From Youngiibacter multivorans (GTDB taxonomy: Bacteria > Bacillota > Clostridia > Clostridiales > Clostridiaceae), in NCBI RefSeq assembly GCF_017873395.1, contig NZ_JAGGKC010000014.1, positions 1-64,000 on the forward strand: DNA of 64,000 nt, read 5' to 3'. Below, piece after piece: positions 16,413-24,890 of the stretch. The stretch's first letter is position 1. Every line of letters starts with the position of its first letter. Position numbers and translations under genes: made by a program. The notes below the pieces were generated by a model. That model ran no database searches. It was not told where the DNA came from and saw only the letters and a program-made list of their open reading frames with translations.

Positions 16413-17471
16413 ATGGGGGATATGCACGAAATGGCAAAACTAAGGGCTGCAATAATCGGTGCCGGTCAGATAGCAAGGAAGTCACATATACCCAATTACC
16501 TCTCAATGGGAGACGAAGTTGAAATAGTTGGCATTTGTGACAGGAACATTGAAGCTGCGATGTCAGCAGCGGCAGAGAATGGAATCCCTGACTGGTTTTC
16601 AGACCACAAGGAAATGCTTAAGATGGTTAAGCCTGACATAGTCAATGTATGCGTCCCTAACAAATTTCACTATGCAGCAGTCTTCGATTCACTTGATGCC
16701 GGTTGCCATGTTCTATGTGAAAAGCCTCCTGGTATTTCTTACAAGGAAGCTGAGCTAATGATGAAGAAGTCAGAGGAGTGCAAAAGGCTACTTAGCTATG
16801 GCTTTCATCTTAGACATGGAGAAAATGTAAGGATAATGAAGGAAAAGGCGCTTAATGGCGAATTCGGTCAGATATATTTTGTGAAAGCAGAATGGCTCAG
16901 AAGACGTGGAATACCAGGCTGGGGCAATTTCACAAACAGTGATATCCAGGGAGGTGGACCTCTCATAGACATCGGAGTTCATATGCTTGATATTGCAGTC
17001 TACCTGATGGATTACCCTGAAATTGACCATGTATCAGCTACCTCCCATGACCTGATCGGAAAGAGAAAGGGTGTTGGTCTGATGGGTGACTGGGATCCTG
17101 ATAAGTTCAACGTAGAGGATTCACTTTTCGGATTCATAAGGTTCAAAGATGGATCGAGTCTTAGCATATCAAATTCATTTGCACTGAATATGAAGGAAAA
17201 GGACAGGAAGAATCTGGAGATTTATGGAGACAGACTGGGGGCAAGTATCTTCCCTCCTGAAACCTTCGGTGAGGAAAGAAGCATGTTGACCAATACTGAA
17301 TATCCATTTGCCAAAGACGATGACCTTCATTTTAAAAGCCTCTTGAACTTCGTTAAGGCATGCAGAGGAGAAGCGGAGCTGCTTGTGACTGCGAAACAAG
17401 GTGCATATGTGCAGAAAATGGTTGAGGCTCTTTATGAATCTTCATTAAGAGGCGAACCGGTAAGGCTCTGA
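16413..17471 (+). CDS. ycjS: Gfo/Idh/MocA-type dehydrogenase, YcjS homologue (glucoside 3-dehydrogenase)
   Basis: A 352-residue NAD-dependent sugar dehydrogenase. Rossmann motif AAIIGAGQIARKSH at the N-terminus, then CEKPPGIS with the conserved EKP lysine, and GGGPLIDIGVHMLDIAVYL with the catalytic Asp/His. It matches E. coli YcjS, which oxidises D-glucosides at C3. Three ATGs (16413, 16422, 16431) are possible starts; GGGGGA at 16415-16420 favours 16431, which would shorten the protein by 6 residues. It is the last gene of the locus and is followed by a terminator. Confidence 0.88.
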   Translation: MGDMHEMAKLRAAIIGAGQIARKSHIPNYLSMGDEVEIVGICDRNIEAAMSAAAENGIPDWFSDHKEMLKMVKPDIVNVCVPNKFHYAAVFDSLDAGCHVLCEKPPGISYKEAELMMKKSEECKRLLSYGFHLRHGENVRIMKEKALNGEFGQIYFVKAEWLRRRGIPGWGNFTNSDIQGGGPLIDIGVHMLDIAVYLMDYPEIDHVSATSHDLIGKRKGVGLMGDWDPDKFNVEDSLFGFIRFKDGSSLSISNSFALNMKEKDRKNLEIYGDRLGASIFPPETFGEERSMLTNTEYPFAKDDDLHFKSLLNFVKACRGEAELLVTAKQGAYVQKMVEALYESSLRGEPVRL

Positions 17472-17564
17472 GGTGCTTAAGCTCGAATATTGCCAAAGGA
17501 TTGACCAAAGTAGAGTATTGTGGCTGTCTCTCGAATAAAATCTGACAAGCTAAATAACTAAGTG

Positions 17565-17591
17565 ACCCTGCTGCATAAAAGCAGGGTTTTT
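17565..17591 (+). terminator. rho-independent terminator of the glycoside locus
   Basis: ACCCTGCT (17565-17572) pairs perfectly with AGCAGGGT (17580-17587) around a 7-base loop and runs into TTTTT (17587-17591). It marks the end of the operon that begins near position 330. Confidence 0.88.
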
Positions 17592-17645
17592 GCTTGAATC
17601 AAGGAAATCACTGCTGTAGATATATGATCGGTTAGCACCTGTATA

Positions 17646-17654
17646 TGCTATAAT
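17646..17654 (+). promoter_or_regulatory. extended -10 promoter of the Nudix gene
   Basis: TGC followed by TATAAT at 17649-17654 is an extended -10 element 33 bp before the ATG at 17688. No good -35 hexamer is seen at the right distance. TATGCT/AGCATA flanks can also pair across it. Confidence 0.55.
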
Positions 17655-17687
17655 TGCAGCATAAGGTTTTTCTTGTGGGGTGTTGTT

Positions 17688-18110
17688 ATGAAATCATTTG
17701 AGGTTGTAGCCGGAATCATAGTCTGTAATGGAAGAGTTCTTTGCATGCAGCGTGGTGAAAGCAAGTACGAATATGTTTCAAGGAAATTTGAGTTTCCAGG
17801 CGGGAAGGTCGAAGCTGGAGAAAGAAACAGTGAAGCCCTGATACGTGAGCTTAAGGAAGAGATGGATATTGATGTGCAGATTTCAGAGGATGACTACTTC
17901 ATGACTGTGCACTATGATTATCCTGATTTCTCAATAACGATGCACAGCTTTATATGCAAGGTGGATGACTGTAGATTTACAATGATGGAGCATTCTGATT
18001 TCAGGTGGCTCGGAAAAAAGGAACTGATGCAGCTTGACTGGGCTCCGGCGGATGTGCCTATAGTTGAAGCACTTGAGGATAGTGAGGTTTTGGATGGAGA
18101 GCGCGTTTAG
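17688..18110 (+). CDS. Nudix hydrolase, MutT-type nucleoside triphosphate pyrophosphohydrolase
   Basis: A 140-residue cytoplasmic Nudix enzyme. The Nudix box is complete: GGKVEAGERNSEALIRELKEE followed by MDI. The N-terminal VVAGIIVCNGRVLCMQRG fits (deoxy)nucleoside triphosphate pyrophosphatases of the MutT/CTP-pyrophosphohydrolase group, which remove damaged or non-canonical nucleotides. Start ATG 17688 is chosen because the sequence before it lacks homology and GGGGTG lies at suitable distance. It overlaps the start of the helicase gene by 17 bp, so the two are translationally coupled. Confidence 0.88.
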   Translation: MKSFEVVAGIIVCNGRVLCMQRGESKYEYVSRKFEFPGGKVEAGERNSEALIRELKEEMDIDVQISEDDYFMTVHYDYPDFSITMHSFICKVDDCRFTMMEHSDFRWLGKKELMQLDWAPADVPIVEALEDSEVLDGERV

Positions 18111-20985
18111 CCTTAGAGATGGATTGCTCAAGGGATTTATAGATGAAAAGATACCTTCATTGGCAAATTACAGACCGAGGCTTCTTATCAACGACAATGA
18201 AAAAGGAGAGAAGGTACTCACCAGTATAATAACTGAATTGTCTGATTGCGACGAGTACCTTTTTTCAGTGGCATTTGTCACAAAGAGCGGGGTAACATCA
18301 CTCATTGAGACTCTGAAGGAGCTCGATGAAAAAGGCGTAAAGGGCCGAATCATCGCCTCTCAGTACCAGAATTTTTCAGACCCTGCTGCTCTTCGGACGC
18401 TAATGGGTTTTGGTAATATTGACCTACGCATAATTACCGAGGAACAGGGTAAGATGCATACGAAGGGCTACATCTTCAGGAAAGGCAATGAATATTCGAT
18501 AATCGTCGGTAGCAGCAATCTTACTCAGAGCGCACTCTCAGTAAATAAGGAATGGAACCTGAAGGTAACCTCCACCAACGAAGGAGCTCTTCTTCTTGAA
18601 ACGCTCCATGAGTTTGAGCAGCTCGCGAAAAAGTCCATAAAGGTCGATGAAGCTTACCTTGAGCAGTACCAATCAATTTACGATTATCACAATAAAGCCA
18701 GGAAGATTCTTGATAAAACCTCAGCACAAGGGATTATCCATTTTCAAAGGATAATGCCAAATAAAATGCAGAGTGCAGCACTTGCTGCATTGGATGAATC
18801 AAGGAATTCAGACCTAAGCAAGGCTTTAGTCATATCTGCAACTGGAACCGGAAAGACATACCTTTCAGCTTTTGATGTCAGAAAATTCAATCCGAGACGG
18901 TTCCTATTCATAGTACACAGAGAGCAAATAGCTAAGGCAGCTATGGAAAGCTTCAGGCGTGTATTCGGAACCGAGCGGTCGATGTCTGTCCTGAGTGGGG
19001 GTTCGAAAAGTGTTGCTTCTGATTTCTTGTTTTCAACAGTCCAGACTCTTTCGAAGGATGAGATACTTTATGGCTTCAAACCAGATGAATTCGACTACAT
19101 TGTAGTAGACGAAGTCCACAGGGCAGGGGCTGCGACTTATAAGAAGGTAATCGATCACTTCAGGCCGGAGTTCCTTCTTGGAATGTCCGCTACTCCTGAA
19201 AGGACTGATGGATTTGATGTGTTTCAGATGTTCGACCATAATGTTGCTTTCGAGATAAGGTTGCAGCAGGCAATGAAGGAAAACATGGTATGTCCTTTCC
19301 ATTATTTCGGAGTATCGGAAATCAAGGTGGACGGTATCCTTATCGATGACACAACCAGTTTTTCAAAGCTGACTTCAGATGAAAGGGTCAGGAACATTGC
19401 TGAAAAGGCTGAATTTTATGGTTATAGCGGACACAGGGTCAGAGGTCTCGTATTCTGCAGCCGTAGGGAAGAGGCTGAAGTGCTTTCTGGTAAATTCAAT
19501 CTCCTGGGATACAGTACAGTAGCGCTTTCAGGAGCAAGCAGCCAGGATGAAAGGATTGAAGCGGTGAACCGCCTCGAGCAAAAGGAACGTGATGGAGGAC
19601 TCGACTACATATTCACCGTTGACATATTCAATGAAGGTATCGACGTTCCATCTGTGAATCAGGTGATAATGCTCAGACCGACCCAATCAGCAATAATCTT
19701 CGTGCAGCAGCTGGGAAGGGGACTCAGGCACTTTGATGACAAGGAGTATGTCGTAGTCCTTGACTTTATTGGTAATTATGACAAGAATTTCCTGATACCT
19801 GTAGCCTTATCGGGAGACCAAAGCTATAACAAGGATACAATGAGGAGGTTCGTTGCTGAAGGCACAAGGGTAATACCGGGGTGCTCCACGATCAACTTCG
19901 ACAGGATAACAAGGGACAGGATATATTCATCAATCGACAGGGCAAATGTCAACGACATCAAGCTAATCAAGGAATCCTACATGATGCTGAAGATGAGGCT
20001 TGGCAGGATTCCAAGATTGAGTGAGTTTGCTGAATTCGGCTCCATAGCCATTGAAAGGATATTTCAGAAAACCGGATCCTACCATAATTTCCTGAAGAAG
20101 TACGAAGATGAATATAAGGTTAAGCTTTCCGTTCTGGAGGAAAGGTACATCGAGTATGTTTCAATGAAATATGCTTCCGGGAAGAGACCACATGAGCTTG
20201 AATTGCTCAGGCTTATTGCGGGAAATGCGGAGCATCCCATAGATAACCTTGAGGTACTACTTTTAAAGGAATACGGAATAGTCATAAATGAAAACACCAG
20301 GCTTAACCTGGAAAACCAGATGACTCAGAATTTCGCCACAGGCTCAGCGAAGGGCAGCTACAAGGATGTTGTGTTCATGTCTGATTCCAAAGGTGCTGTT
20401 GGATTTGTGGAATGTCTCGATAATCCTGACTTCAGATTGCAGTTCGATGAGCTGCTAGATGTAGGATTGTCACGATACCAGGAAAGGTACTCGGACAGAT
20501 ACAGGCAGACTAACTTAAAACTCTATGAAAAGTATACATATGAGGATGTCTGCAGGTGCCTTGACTGGGAGAAGAACATCTTAGCACAGAATATCGGTGG
20601 TTACCGGTTCGATGAAAAAACCAGGACATATCCAGTGTTCATAAATTATGACAAGCATGAGGATATAAGTGCTACAACAAAATACGAGGACATCTTCCTT
20701 TCATCAGAGATACTTAAGGCAATATCAAAAAACAAAAGGTCAGTAACATCAAAAGAAGTGGTTCGCGCGTATAATTCCGATAGTGAAGGGATTACATTAC
20801 TACTCTTTGTAAGAAAGAACAAAGATGATAGTAGTTCGAAGGAGTTCTATTTCCTTGGAACCATGAAGACAACCGGAACCCCAGAGGAATTCACGATGCC
20901 TGGAACAAATGTTTCAGCTGTCAAGCTCTACTACTCTCTTCACACTCCGGTCAGGGGTGATATTTACGACTTTATCACCCGGTAG
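18094..20985 (+). CDS. PLD-nuclease / superfamily 2 helicase / DUF3427 protein
   Basis: About 963 residues. The N-terminal 200 residues form a phospholipase D-like nuclease domain (MHTKGYIFRKG with His-x-Lys, then IIVGSSNLTQSAL). A superfamily 2 helicase core follows: motif I ISATGTGKTYLSA, motif II VVDEVH, motif III GMSATPERTDG, and motif VI QQLGRGLRH. The C-terminal third matches DUF3427 (TTKYEDIFLSSEI; FYFLGTMKTTGTPEEF). Start ATG 18094 has GTGAGG upstream. It likely acts on DNA, in repair or in defence against foreign DNA. The tight coupling to a nucleotide-sanitising Nudix gene is noteworthy. Confidence 0.85.
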   Translation: MESAFSLRDGLLKGFIDEKIPSLANYRPRLLINDNEKGEKVLTSIITELSDCDEYLFSVAFVTKSGVTSLIETLKELDEKGVKGRIIASQYQNFSDPAALRTLMGFGNIDLRIITEEQGKMHTKGYIFRKGNEYSIIVGSSNLTQSALSVNKEWNLKVTSTNEGALLLETLHEFEQLAKKSIKVDEAYLEQYQSIYDYHNKARKILDKTSAQGIIHFQRIMPNKMQSAALAALDESRNSDLSKALVISATGTGKTYLSAFDVRKFNPRRFLFIVHREQIAKAAMESFRRVFGTERSMSVLSGGSKSVASDFLFSTVQTLSKDEILYGFKPDEFDYIVVDEVHRAGAATYKKVIDHFRPEFLLGMSATPERTDGFDVFQMFDHNVAFEIRLQQAMKENMVCPFHYFGVSEIKVDGILIDDTTSFSKLTSDERVRNIAEKAEFYGYSGHRVRGLVFCSRREEAEVLSGKFNLLGYSTVALSGASSQDERIEAVNRLEQKERDGGLDYIFTVDIFNEGIDVPSVNQVIMLRPTQSAIIFVQQLGRGLRHFDDKEYVVVLDFIGNYDKNFLIPVALSGDQSYNKDTMRRFVAEGTRVIPGCSTINFDRITRDRIYSSIDRANVNDIKLIKESYMMLKMRLGRIPRLSEFAEFGSIAIERIFQKTGSYHNFLKKYEDEYKVKLSVLEERYIEYVSMKYASGKRPHELELLRLIAGNAEHPIDNLEVLLLKEYGIVINENTRLNLENQMTQNFATGSAKGSYKDVVFMSDSKGAVGFVECLDNPDFRLQFDELLDVGLSRYQERYSDRYRQTNLKLYEKYTYEDVCRCLDWEKNILAQNIGGYRFDEKTRTYPVFINYDKHEDISATTKYEDIFLSSEILKAISKNKRSVTSKEVVRAYNSDSEGITLLLFVRKNKDDSSSKEFYFLGTMKTTGTPEEFTMPGTNVSAVKLYYSLHTPVRGDIYDFITR

Positions 20986-21045
20986 TAACTGAATAATATG
21001 ATTTGTCCTCCGCATAATGAAGTAAAGAAATGCAGGAGGGATATC

Positions 21046-21351
21046 ATGAGTGAAAAATCTTTGTTCAGTGGTGGAAGGTATGCTACCAGGGGAGTGATGT
21101 CAGGACTATGTCCGGGACTTCAGTTCTATCTCTGGAATCTTATCGACAGGATGGAAATCGAGAAGGATTACCTCCAGGTTTTCGTGCTGGAGTCTTTCGG
21201 AAGGGACTGGCTCAAGGTAATACACAGGCAGGAGGTTCCACATTATGAGAAGGAACACCTGATCAAGGTTGATGGTGAAAACAAGGATGGCAAGATATTT
21301 GTCATTGATTCAGTTGATTACTCAACTATGCTTTATGCCGAAGAGTATTAG
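21046..21351 (+). CDS. DUF960 domain protein
   Basis: A small protein of about 101 residues of the DUF960 family, recognised by RYATRGVMSGLCPGLQFYLW and KDYLQVFVLESFG. Function of the family is unknown. Start ATG 21046 follows a strong AGGAGG site; an earlier in-frame ATG at 20998 has none. It ends 9 bp before the next small gene, so the two share a transcript. Confidence 0.8.
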   Translation: MSEKSLFSGGRYATRGVMSGLCPGLQFYLWNLIDRMEIEKDYLQVFVLESFGRDWLKVIHRQEVPHYEKEHLIKVDGENKDGKIFVIDSVDYSTMLYAEEY

Positions 21352-21360
21352 AGGTGCGAC

Positions 21361-21699
21361 ATGGACCCGATTGATGAATACATGGAGAGGTTCGATGGTG
21401 AGAAACGTGAATGGCTTCATACCTTTGTCGGATACATGAGGAAACACCATCCTGAGATTCCAGGAAGGATATCCTACCAGATGCCCATGTTCAAGTTCGA
21501 TGGAATGTATGTGGCATTTTCGGCAGCAAGCGATCACTTTACGTTCCATACTTTAGATTTCGATATGATTGAGGAGCTGAAGAGCCTGCTTCCGAAAGCA
21601 AAATTCGGCAAGGGCTCAGCCAAGGTTCCTTATGATGACAGGACTGCAGTAGTTATACTGTTCAGTGCGATTGAAAAGGTGATCGGAAGAAACAGATAA
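21361..21699 (+). CDS. DUF1801 (YdhG-like) protein
   Basis: A 112-residue protein of the DUF1801 superfamily: HPEIPGRISYQMPMFKFDG, ASDHFTFHTLDFD and FGKGSAKVPYDD. Some members have been called frataxin-like iron chaperones, but the role of this group is not settled. It has a GAGGTG ribosome site and lies directly after the DUF960 gene. It is followed by a strong terminator shared with the convergent metallo-hydrolase gene. Confidence 0.78.
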   Translation: MDPIDEYMERFDGEKREWLHTFVGYMRKHHPEIPGRISYQMPMFKFDGMYVAFSAASDHFTFHTLDFDMIEELKSLLPKAKFGKGSAKVPYDDRTAVVILFSAIEKVIGRNR

Positions 21700-21711
21700 A
21701 TAATGGCAAAT

Positions 21712-21739
21712 GAAATACCAGCCGGGCGGCTGGTATTTC
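21712..21739. terminator. bidirectional terminator
   Basis: A perfect 12-bp stem, GAAATACCAGCC (21712-21723) with GGCTGGTATTTC (21728-21739), and a 4-base loop between two convergent genes. T-rich tracts follow in both directions but are short. Confidence 0.75.
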
Positions 21740-21757
21740 TTCAAAGTATTCAAAAGT

Positions 21758-22732
21758 TTATTTATATTTCAGTTTGCTGTTCTCTTCATATTCTTCAATC
21801 AGACCGCCCTGTATAAGGTGGTCGAGATGAGCGCCGGCTTCTCCGACTGCGAACCACTTCTGGGTCAGCGGGAACTCGATCCAATTCTTGGCCCTTATCG
21901 ACCAGGTCATTCTTGCTGCGATCTCATAAGTGGTCAGCCCCGGTTCGGTTTTTATGATAGCCAGAGCTTCATCGAGACGCAGCATATGGTGTTCCTTCAG
22001 CTCTGTAATCCTCTCACGGACATCACCATTGGGATTCCTGTGTGCTGAGAGAGTTGTCCTGACATGAAGCTTGAATATCTTGTCGAGGCTGTTCAGATAG
22101 TCGCCGAGTGAGTCTTGAAGCTCAGACCACCTTGTTATATTCGGTGAAATGTCGAAAATTATGTGGTCTCCAGCGATTAGAATTCCAAAAGCTTCATCGT
22201 ATAGGACCATATGGCCGGGAGTATGCCCAGGTGTCGAAATGGCTACCAGATTGTAACCTGCTATCTTAAATATGAATCCTTCCTCAATGGGTTCAATTTC
22301 GAGATTCTTTGGAGGAAGATAATTCTTGAAGGGGTTGGTACTCCTGTTTTCGTGGATCTCTTCTTCGCTGAAGCCGTACTTAATCGACTGCTCCTCTATA
22401 TCCTTCCATCTCAATGCACTTCTGAATCTGTCCAGTACCAGGAGGTCGGTAGATGAGATGAATATCCTGTTCTTCTCAGTCTTAAGCCTTCCAATCAAGC
22501 CTGTGTGGTCAGAGTGGACATGGGTCAGGAATATATCCAGGTCATCGAGGCTTACTCCCAGGGCAGCTATCCCTTCAATAAGCGCTTCATGGCATGAATC
22601 AATATTGAAGCCTGTATCTATTAGAAGGCTGCGCTCAGCACCCTTGATCAAATACGTATTAAGATTTTTCAGAGGATTCCCCGGAAGAGGGACCCTTATC
22701 AGATAAATGTCTTTCATGACCTCATGCGGCAT
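21758..22732 (-). CDS. MBL-fold metallo-hydrolase
   Basis: A 324-residue metallo-beta-lactamase-fold hydrolase. The metal motif is THVHSDHTGLIG, with later ligands in TPGHTPGHMV, IAGDHIIFD and LSAHRNP. A helical C-terminal segment (ARMTWSIRAKNWIEFPLTQKWFA, then HLDHLIQGGLI) resembles the winged-helix tail of LACTB2-like hydrolases. Start has AGGAGG at 8-base spacing. Substrate unknown; thioesterase, nuclease or detoxification activities all occur in the family. It is transcribed alone from a consensus promoter on the minus strand. Confidence 0.85.
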   Translation of the reverse strand: MPHEVMKDIYLIRVPLPGNPLKNLNTYLIKGAERSLLIDTGFNIDSCHEALIEGIAALGVSLDDLDIFLTHVHSDHTGLIGRLKTEKNRIFISSTDLLVLDRFRSALRWKDIEEQSIKYGFSEEEIHENRSTNPFKNYLPPKNLEIEPIEEGFIFKIAGYNLVAISTPGHTPGHMVLYDEAFGILIAGDHIIFDISPNITRWSELQDSLGDYLNSLDKIFKLHVRTTLSAHRNPNGDVRERITELKEHHMLRLDEALAIIKTEPGLTTYEIAARMTWSIRAKNWIEFPLTQKWFAVGEAGAHLDHLIQGGLIEEYEENSKLKYK

Positions 22733-22760
22733 TATAGTACCTCCTTGGCATATTAGTTCG

Positions 22761-22789
22761 ATTATACTTCTGGTGCAGGTTTAATGCAA
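22761..22789 (-). promoter_or_regulatory. sigma-A promoter of the MBL hydrolase
   Basis: On the minus strand TTGCAT (22789-22784) and TATAAT (22766-22761) are separated by 17 bp, about 30 bp before the start codon. Confidence 0.75.
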
Positions 22790-22982
22790 CTTGAGAAGAA
22801 TCATTCCAATCTCTTCACAGAGGTTAGTTTTTTGTAAATAGAGTGTAACATCATCAAATATCCTGAATATAGAAGATATAATAAATTTAAGGGTTATTAG
22901 GTATACTTGATTTGGATCAATTCAAATATTTTATGATGACATGAAAAACATGAATATAACTACACAGATGGGGGGCATTTAA

Positions 22983-24104
22983 TTGGATACGAACAATAAC
23001 AAGCCGAAATTTGCTGTTCTTGGAGCCGGTCATGGTGGTACTGCAATGGCGGGACACCTTTCATTGCTTGGTATTGATGTCAGTCTCTACAACAGGGGAG
23101 CTGACAGGATAAGGGCAATTCAGGATAATGGGGGTCTCGAGATTGTCAGTAATACCGATACAGTGCCTCACGGGCATGCTAAATTAGAAGTTGTCACATC
23201 TGATATGAAGGAGGCCATCGAAGGAAAGGATATACTGATGGTCGTCGTACCTGCGACAGGACATGCATTTATGGCAGAACACATGGCACCGCACCTTGTT
23301 GATGGACAGATCATAGTGCTGAATCCAGGCAGGACTGGCGGAGCGCTTGAAGTGCTGAACATTATCAGGAAGCTTGGCTGCACGGCTGATGTCACAGTAT
23401 GCGAGGCGCAGACACTTCTGTATGCTTCAAGGGCGATAAACCCTGCGCAGACTCAAATTTTCAGAGTAAAGAACAGCGTGCCTGTTGCAGCAATTCCTGC
23501 ACACAGGACACCTGAGGTCGTAAAGAAGCTGCGAAAGGCTCTCCCTCAGTTCATCCCTGGAGATAATGTAATGAAGACGAGCCTTGACAACATTGGGGCA
23601 ATATTCCATCCTGCCGTGACTCTCCTTAATGCTGCCAGGATTGAAAGCACAAACGGTGACTTTGATTACTATACTGAGGGTATAACAGCATCTGTAGCCC
23701 TGATCCTTGACAAGATGGACCAGGAAAGGGTTAATGTGGCAGAATCTCTCGGCTTCAGGGCGATGACAGCCAGAGAGTGGCTGTATATTGCATATGATGC
23801 GGCGGGGAGGACTCTGTTCGAGGCAATGAGAAACAACAGAGGCTACGATGGAATCAAGGCACCTAAGACAGTCTATACCAGGTACATTACCGAAGACATA
23901 CCAATGAGCCTGGTGCCCATTGCAGAGCTTGGAAAGCTCGGAGGCGTAGAGACTCCGACCATTGATTCCATAATTCTTCTCGGCTCTATCCTTCACGAGA
24001 CTGATTACAGGGCCCAGGGCAGAAACGTAGAGACTATGGGACTTTCCAACATGTCGCTAAAGGACATCAGAAACTTCATAATAAACGGCGATCTGCCGAA
24101 ATAA
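22983..24104 (+). CDS. octopine/nopaline-type NAD(P) dehydrogenase
   Basis: A 373-residue opine dehydrogenase-family oxidoreductase. The N-terminal Rossmann motif is FAVLGAGHGGTAMAGHL, and the C-terminal domain carries the family's NIGAIFHPAVTLLNAARIE. Such enzymes reductively join, or oxidatively split, an amino acid and a 2-oxo acid. The start is TTG 22983: GGGGGG lies 7 bases upstream, and the next ATG would delete the nucleotide-binding motif. It is flanked by its own terminator and has no operon partner, so the substrate cannot be inferred from context. Confidence 0.85.
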   Translation: MDTNNNKPKFAVLGAGHGGTAMAGHLSLLGIDVSLYNRGADRIRAIQDNGGLEIVSNTDTVPHGHAKLEVVTSDMKEAIEGKDILMVVVPATGHAFMAEHMAPHLVDGQIIVLNPGRTGGALEVLNIIRKLGCTADVTVCEAQTLLYASRAINPAQTQIFRVKNSVPVAAIPAHRTPEVVKKLRKALPQFIPGDNVMKTSLDNIGAIFHPAVTLLNAARIESTNGDFDYYTEGITASVALILDKMDQERVNVAESLGFRAMTAREWLYIAYDAAGRTLFEAMRNNRGYDGIKAPKTVYTRYITEDIPMSLVPIAELGKLGGVETPTIDSIILLGSILHETDYRAQGRNVETMGLSNMSLKDIRNFIINGDLPK

Positions 24105-24108
24105 GAAG

Positions 24109-24132
24109 CAGCCTCGGAAAATTCCGAGGCTG
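24109..24132. terminator. terminator between convergent genes
   Basis: CAGCCTCGG (24109-24117) pairs with CCGAGGCTG (24124-24132) 5 bp after the dehydrogenase stop. Downstream sequence is only moderately T-rich on either strand, so efficiency is uncertain. Confidence 0.65.
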
Positions 24133-24171
24133 TACTAATAAGGAAAAATATTTAAATCAAGTTATTACGAG

Positions 24172-24885
24172 TCATTCAGAAAGGTCAGCTATGAAAGGAT
24201 CAGGTACACTACTCAGTATGATTTCTCTTGTCAAATTAACCCAGCTGGTGCATGAATCGAGGAGTATGGAATCACCTGTTATTATCCTTTCTTTGCCTGC
24301 CATAGACTTGTCGGAGTCATCTGCCAGTGATACCTCAACAGGAAGCCGGAATGTTGAGGAAATCTCAAGGATCCTTTTCTTAAGCCTGCCTGAGTTCGAT
24401 ACCGGTGAATCAAGGTAAATTTTTGCTGATGCTGTCCCAAGCCTTTCGAGTGATTCAAGCAGCAGACTTATTGCTGTATCGGTCTGAGGTATGAGATGGT
24501 ATGTTCCCCTTAGACCTGCAAGGTCCCTAATAACTCCGTCACCGCAAAGTATGAGAAGGCTGCCGGATAATGAGGTCTCGAGAGTGATTATTATGTTGAA
24601 GCCGTCGATCAGGACTTCCTTTCCATTGATTTCAGAAGGACTGATCCTTTTACCGAGTCTCTGCTTTAAATCGCTTCTTGAGGATGAGCTCCTCTTCATG
24701 GCATTTCTCTGCCTTGCTGTAAGGCTGTGGTGATTACCGACGAAAGTTGAGGCGGTATCCATGGAGTACCCTCTGTCAAGGAGCCAGATAAGTTCTTCCC
24801 TTGCCGTCTTCAGGCGCAAAAGGGCGGAACCGGTGAAGTCATCACGGTCCGCCCTGTCAAAGCCTCTTTTTGGATTGATTTCCAT
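24172..24885 (-). CDS. DUF434 domain protein
   Basis: About 237 residues of the DUF434 family, recognised by RGFDRADRDDF near the N-terminus, VGNHHSLTARQRNAMKRS, and EVLIDGFNIIITLE. The acidic pattern (IDGFN; CGDGVIRDL; YLDSPVSNSG) recalls PIN/NYN-type nuclease folds, but no activity is established. ATG 24885 is preferred: AGGAG is 10 bases upstream, whereas a GTG at 24894 is only 1 base from it. It follows citrate synthase directly on the same strand and is probably co-transcribed. Confidence 0.78.
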   Translation of the reverse strand: MEINPKRGFDRADRDDFTGSALLRLKTAREELIWLLDRGYSMDTASTFVGNHHSLTARQRNAMKRSSSSRSDLKQRLGKRISPSEINGKEVLIDGFNIIITLETSLSGSLLILCGDGVIRDLAGLRGTYHLIPQTDTAISLLLESLERLGTASAKIYLDSPVSNSGRLKKRILEISSTFRLPVEVSLADDSDKSMAGKERIITGDSILLDSCTSWVNLTREIILSSVPDPFIADLSE

Positions 24886-24890
24886 CAGAA

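Noticed and set aside
23427..23996. 189-codon minus-strand frame inside the opine dehydrogenase gene
   Set aside because: Sense frame has strong family motifs; the antisense frame is cysteine-rich and unstructured with no ribosome site.
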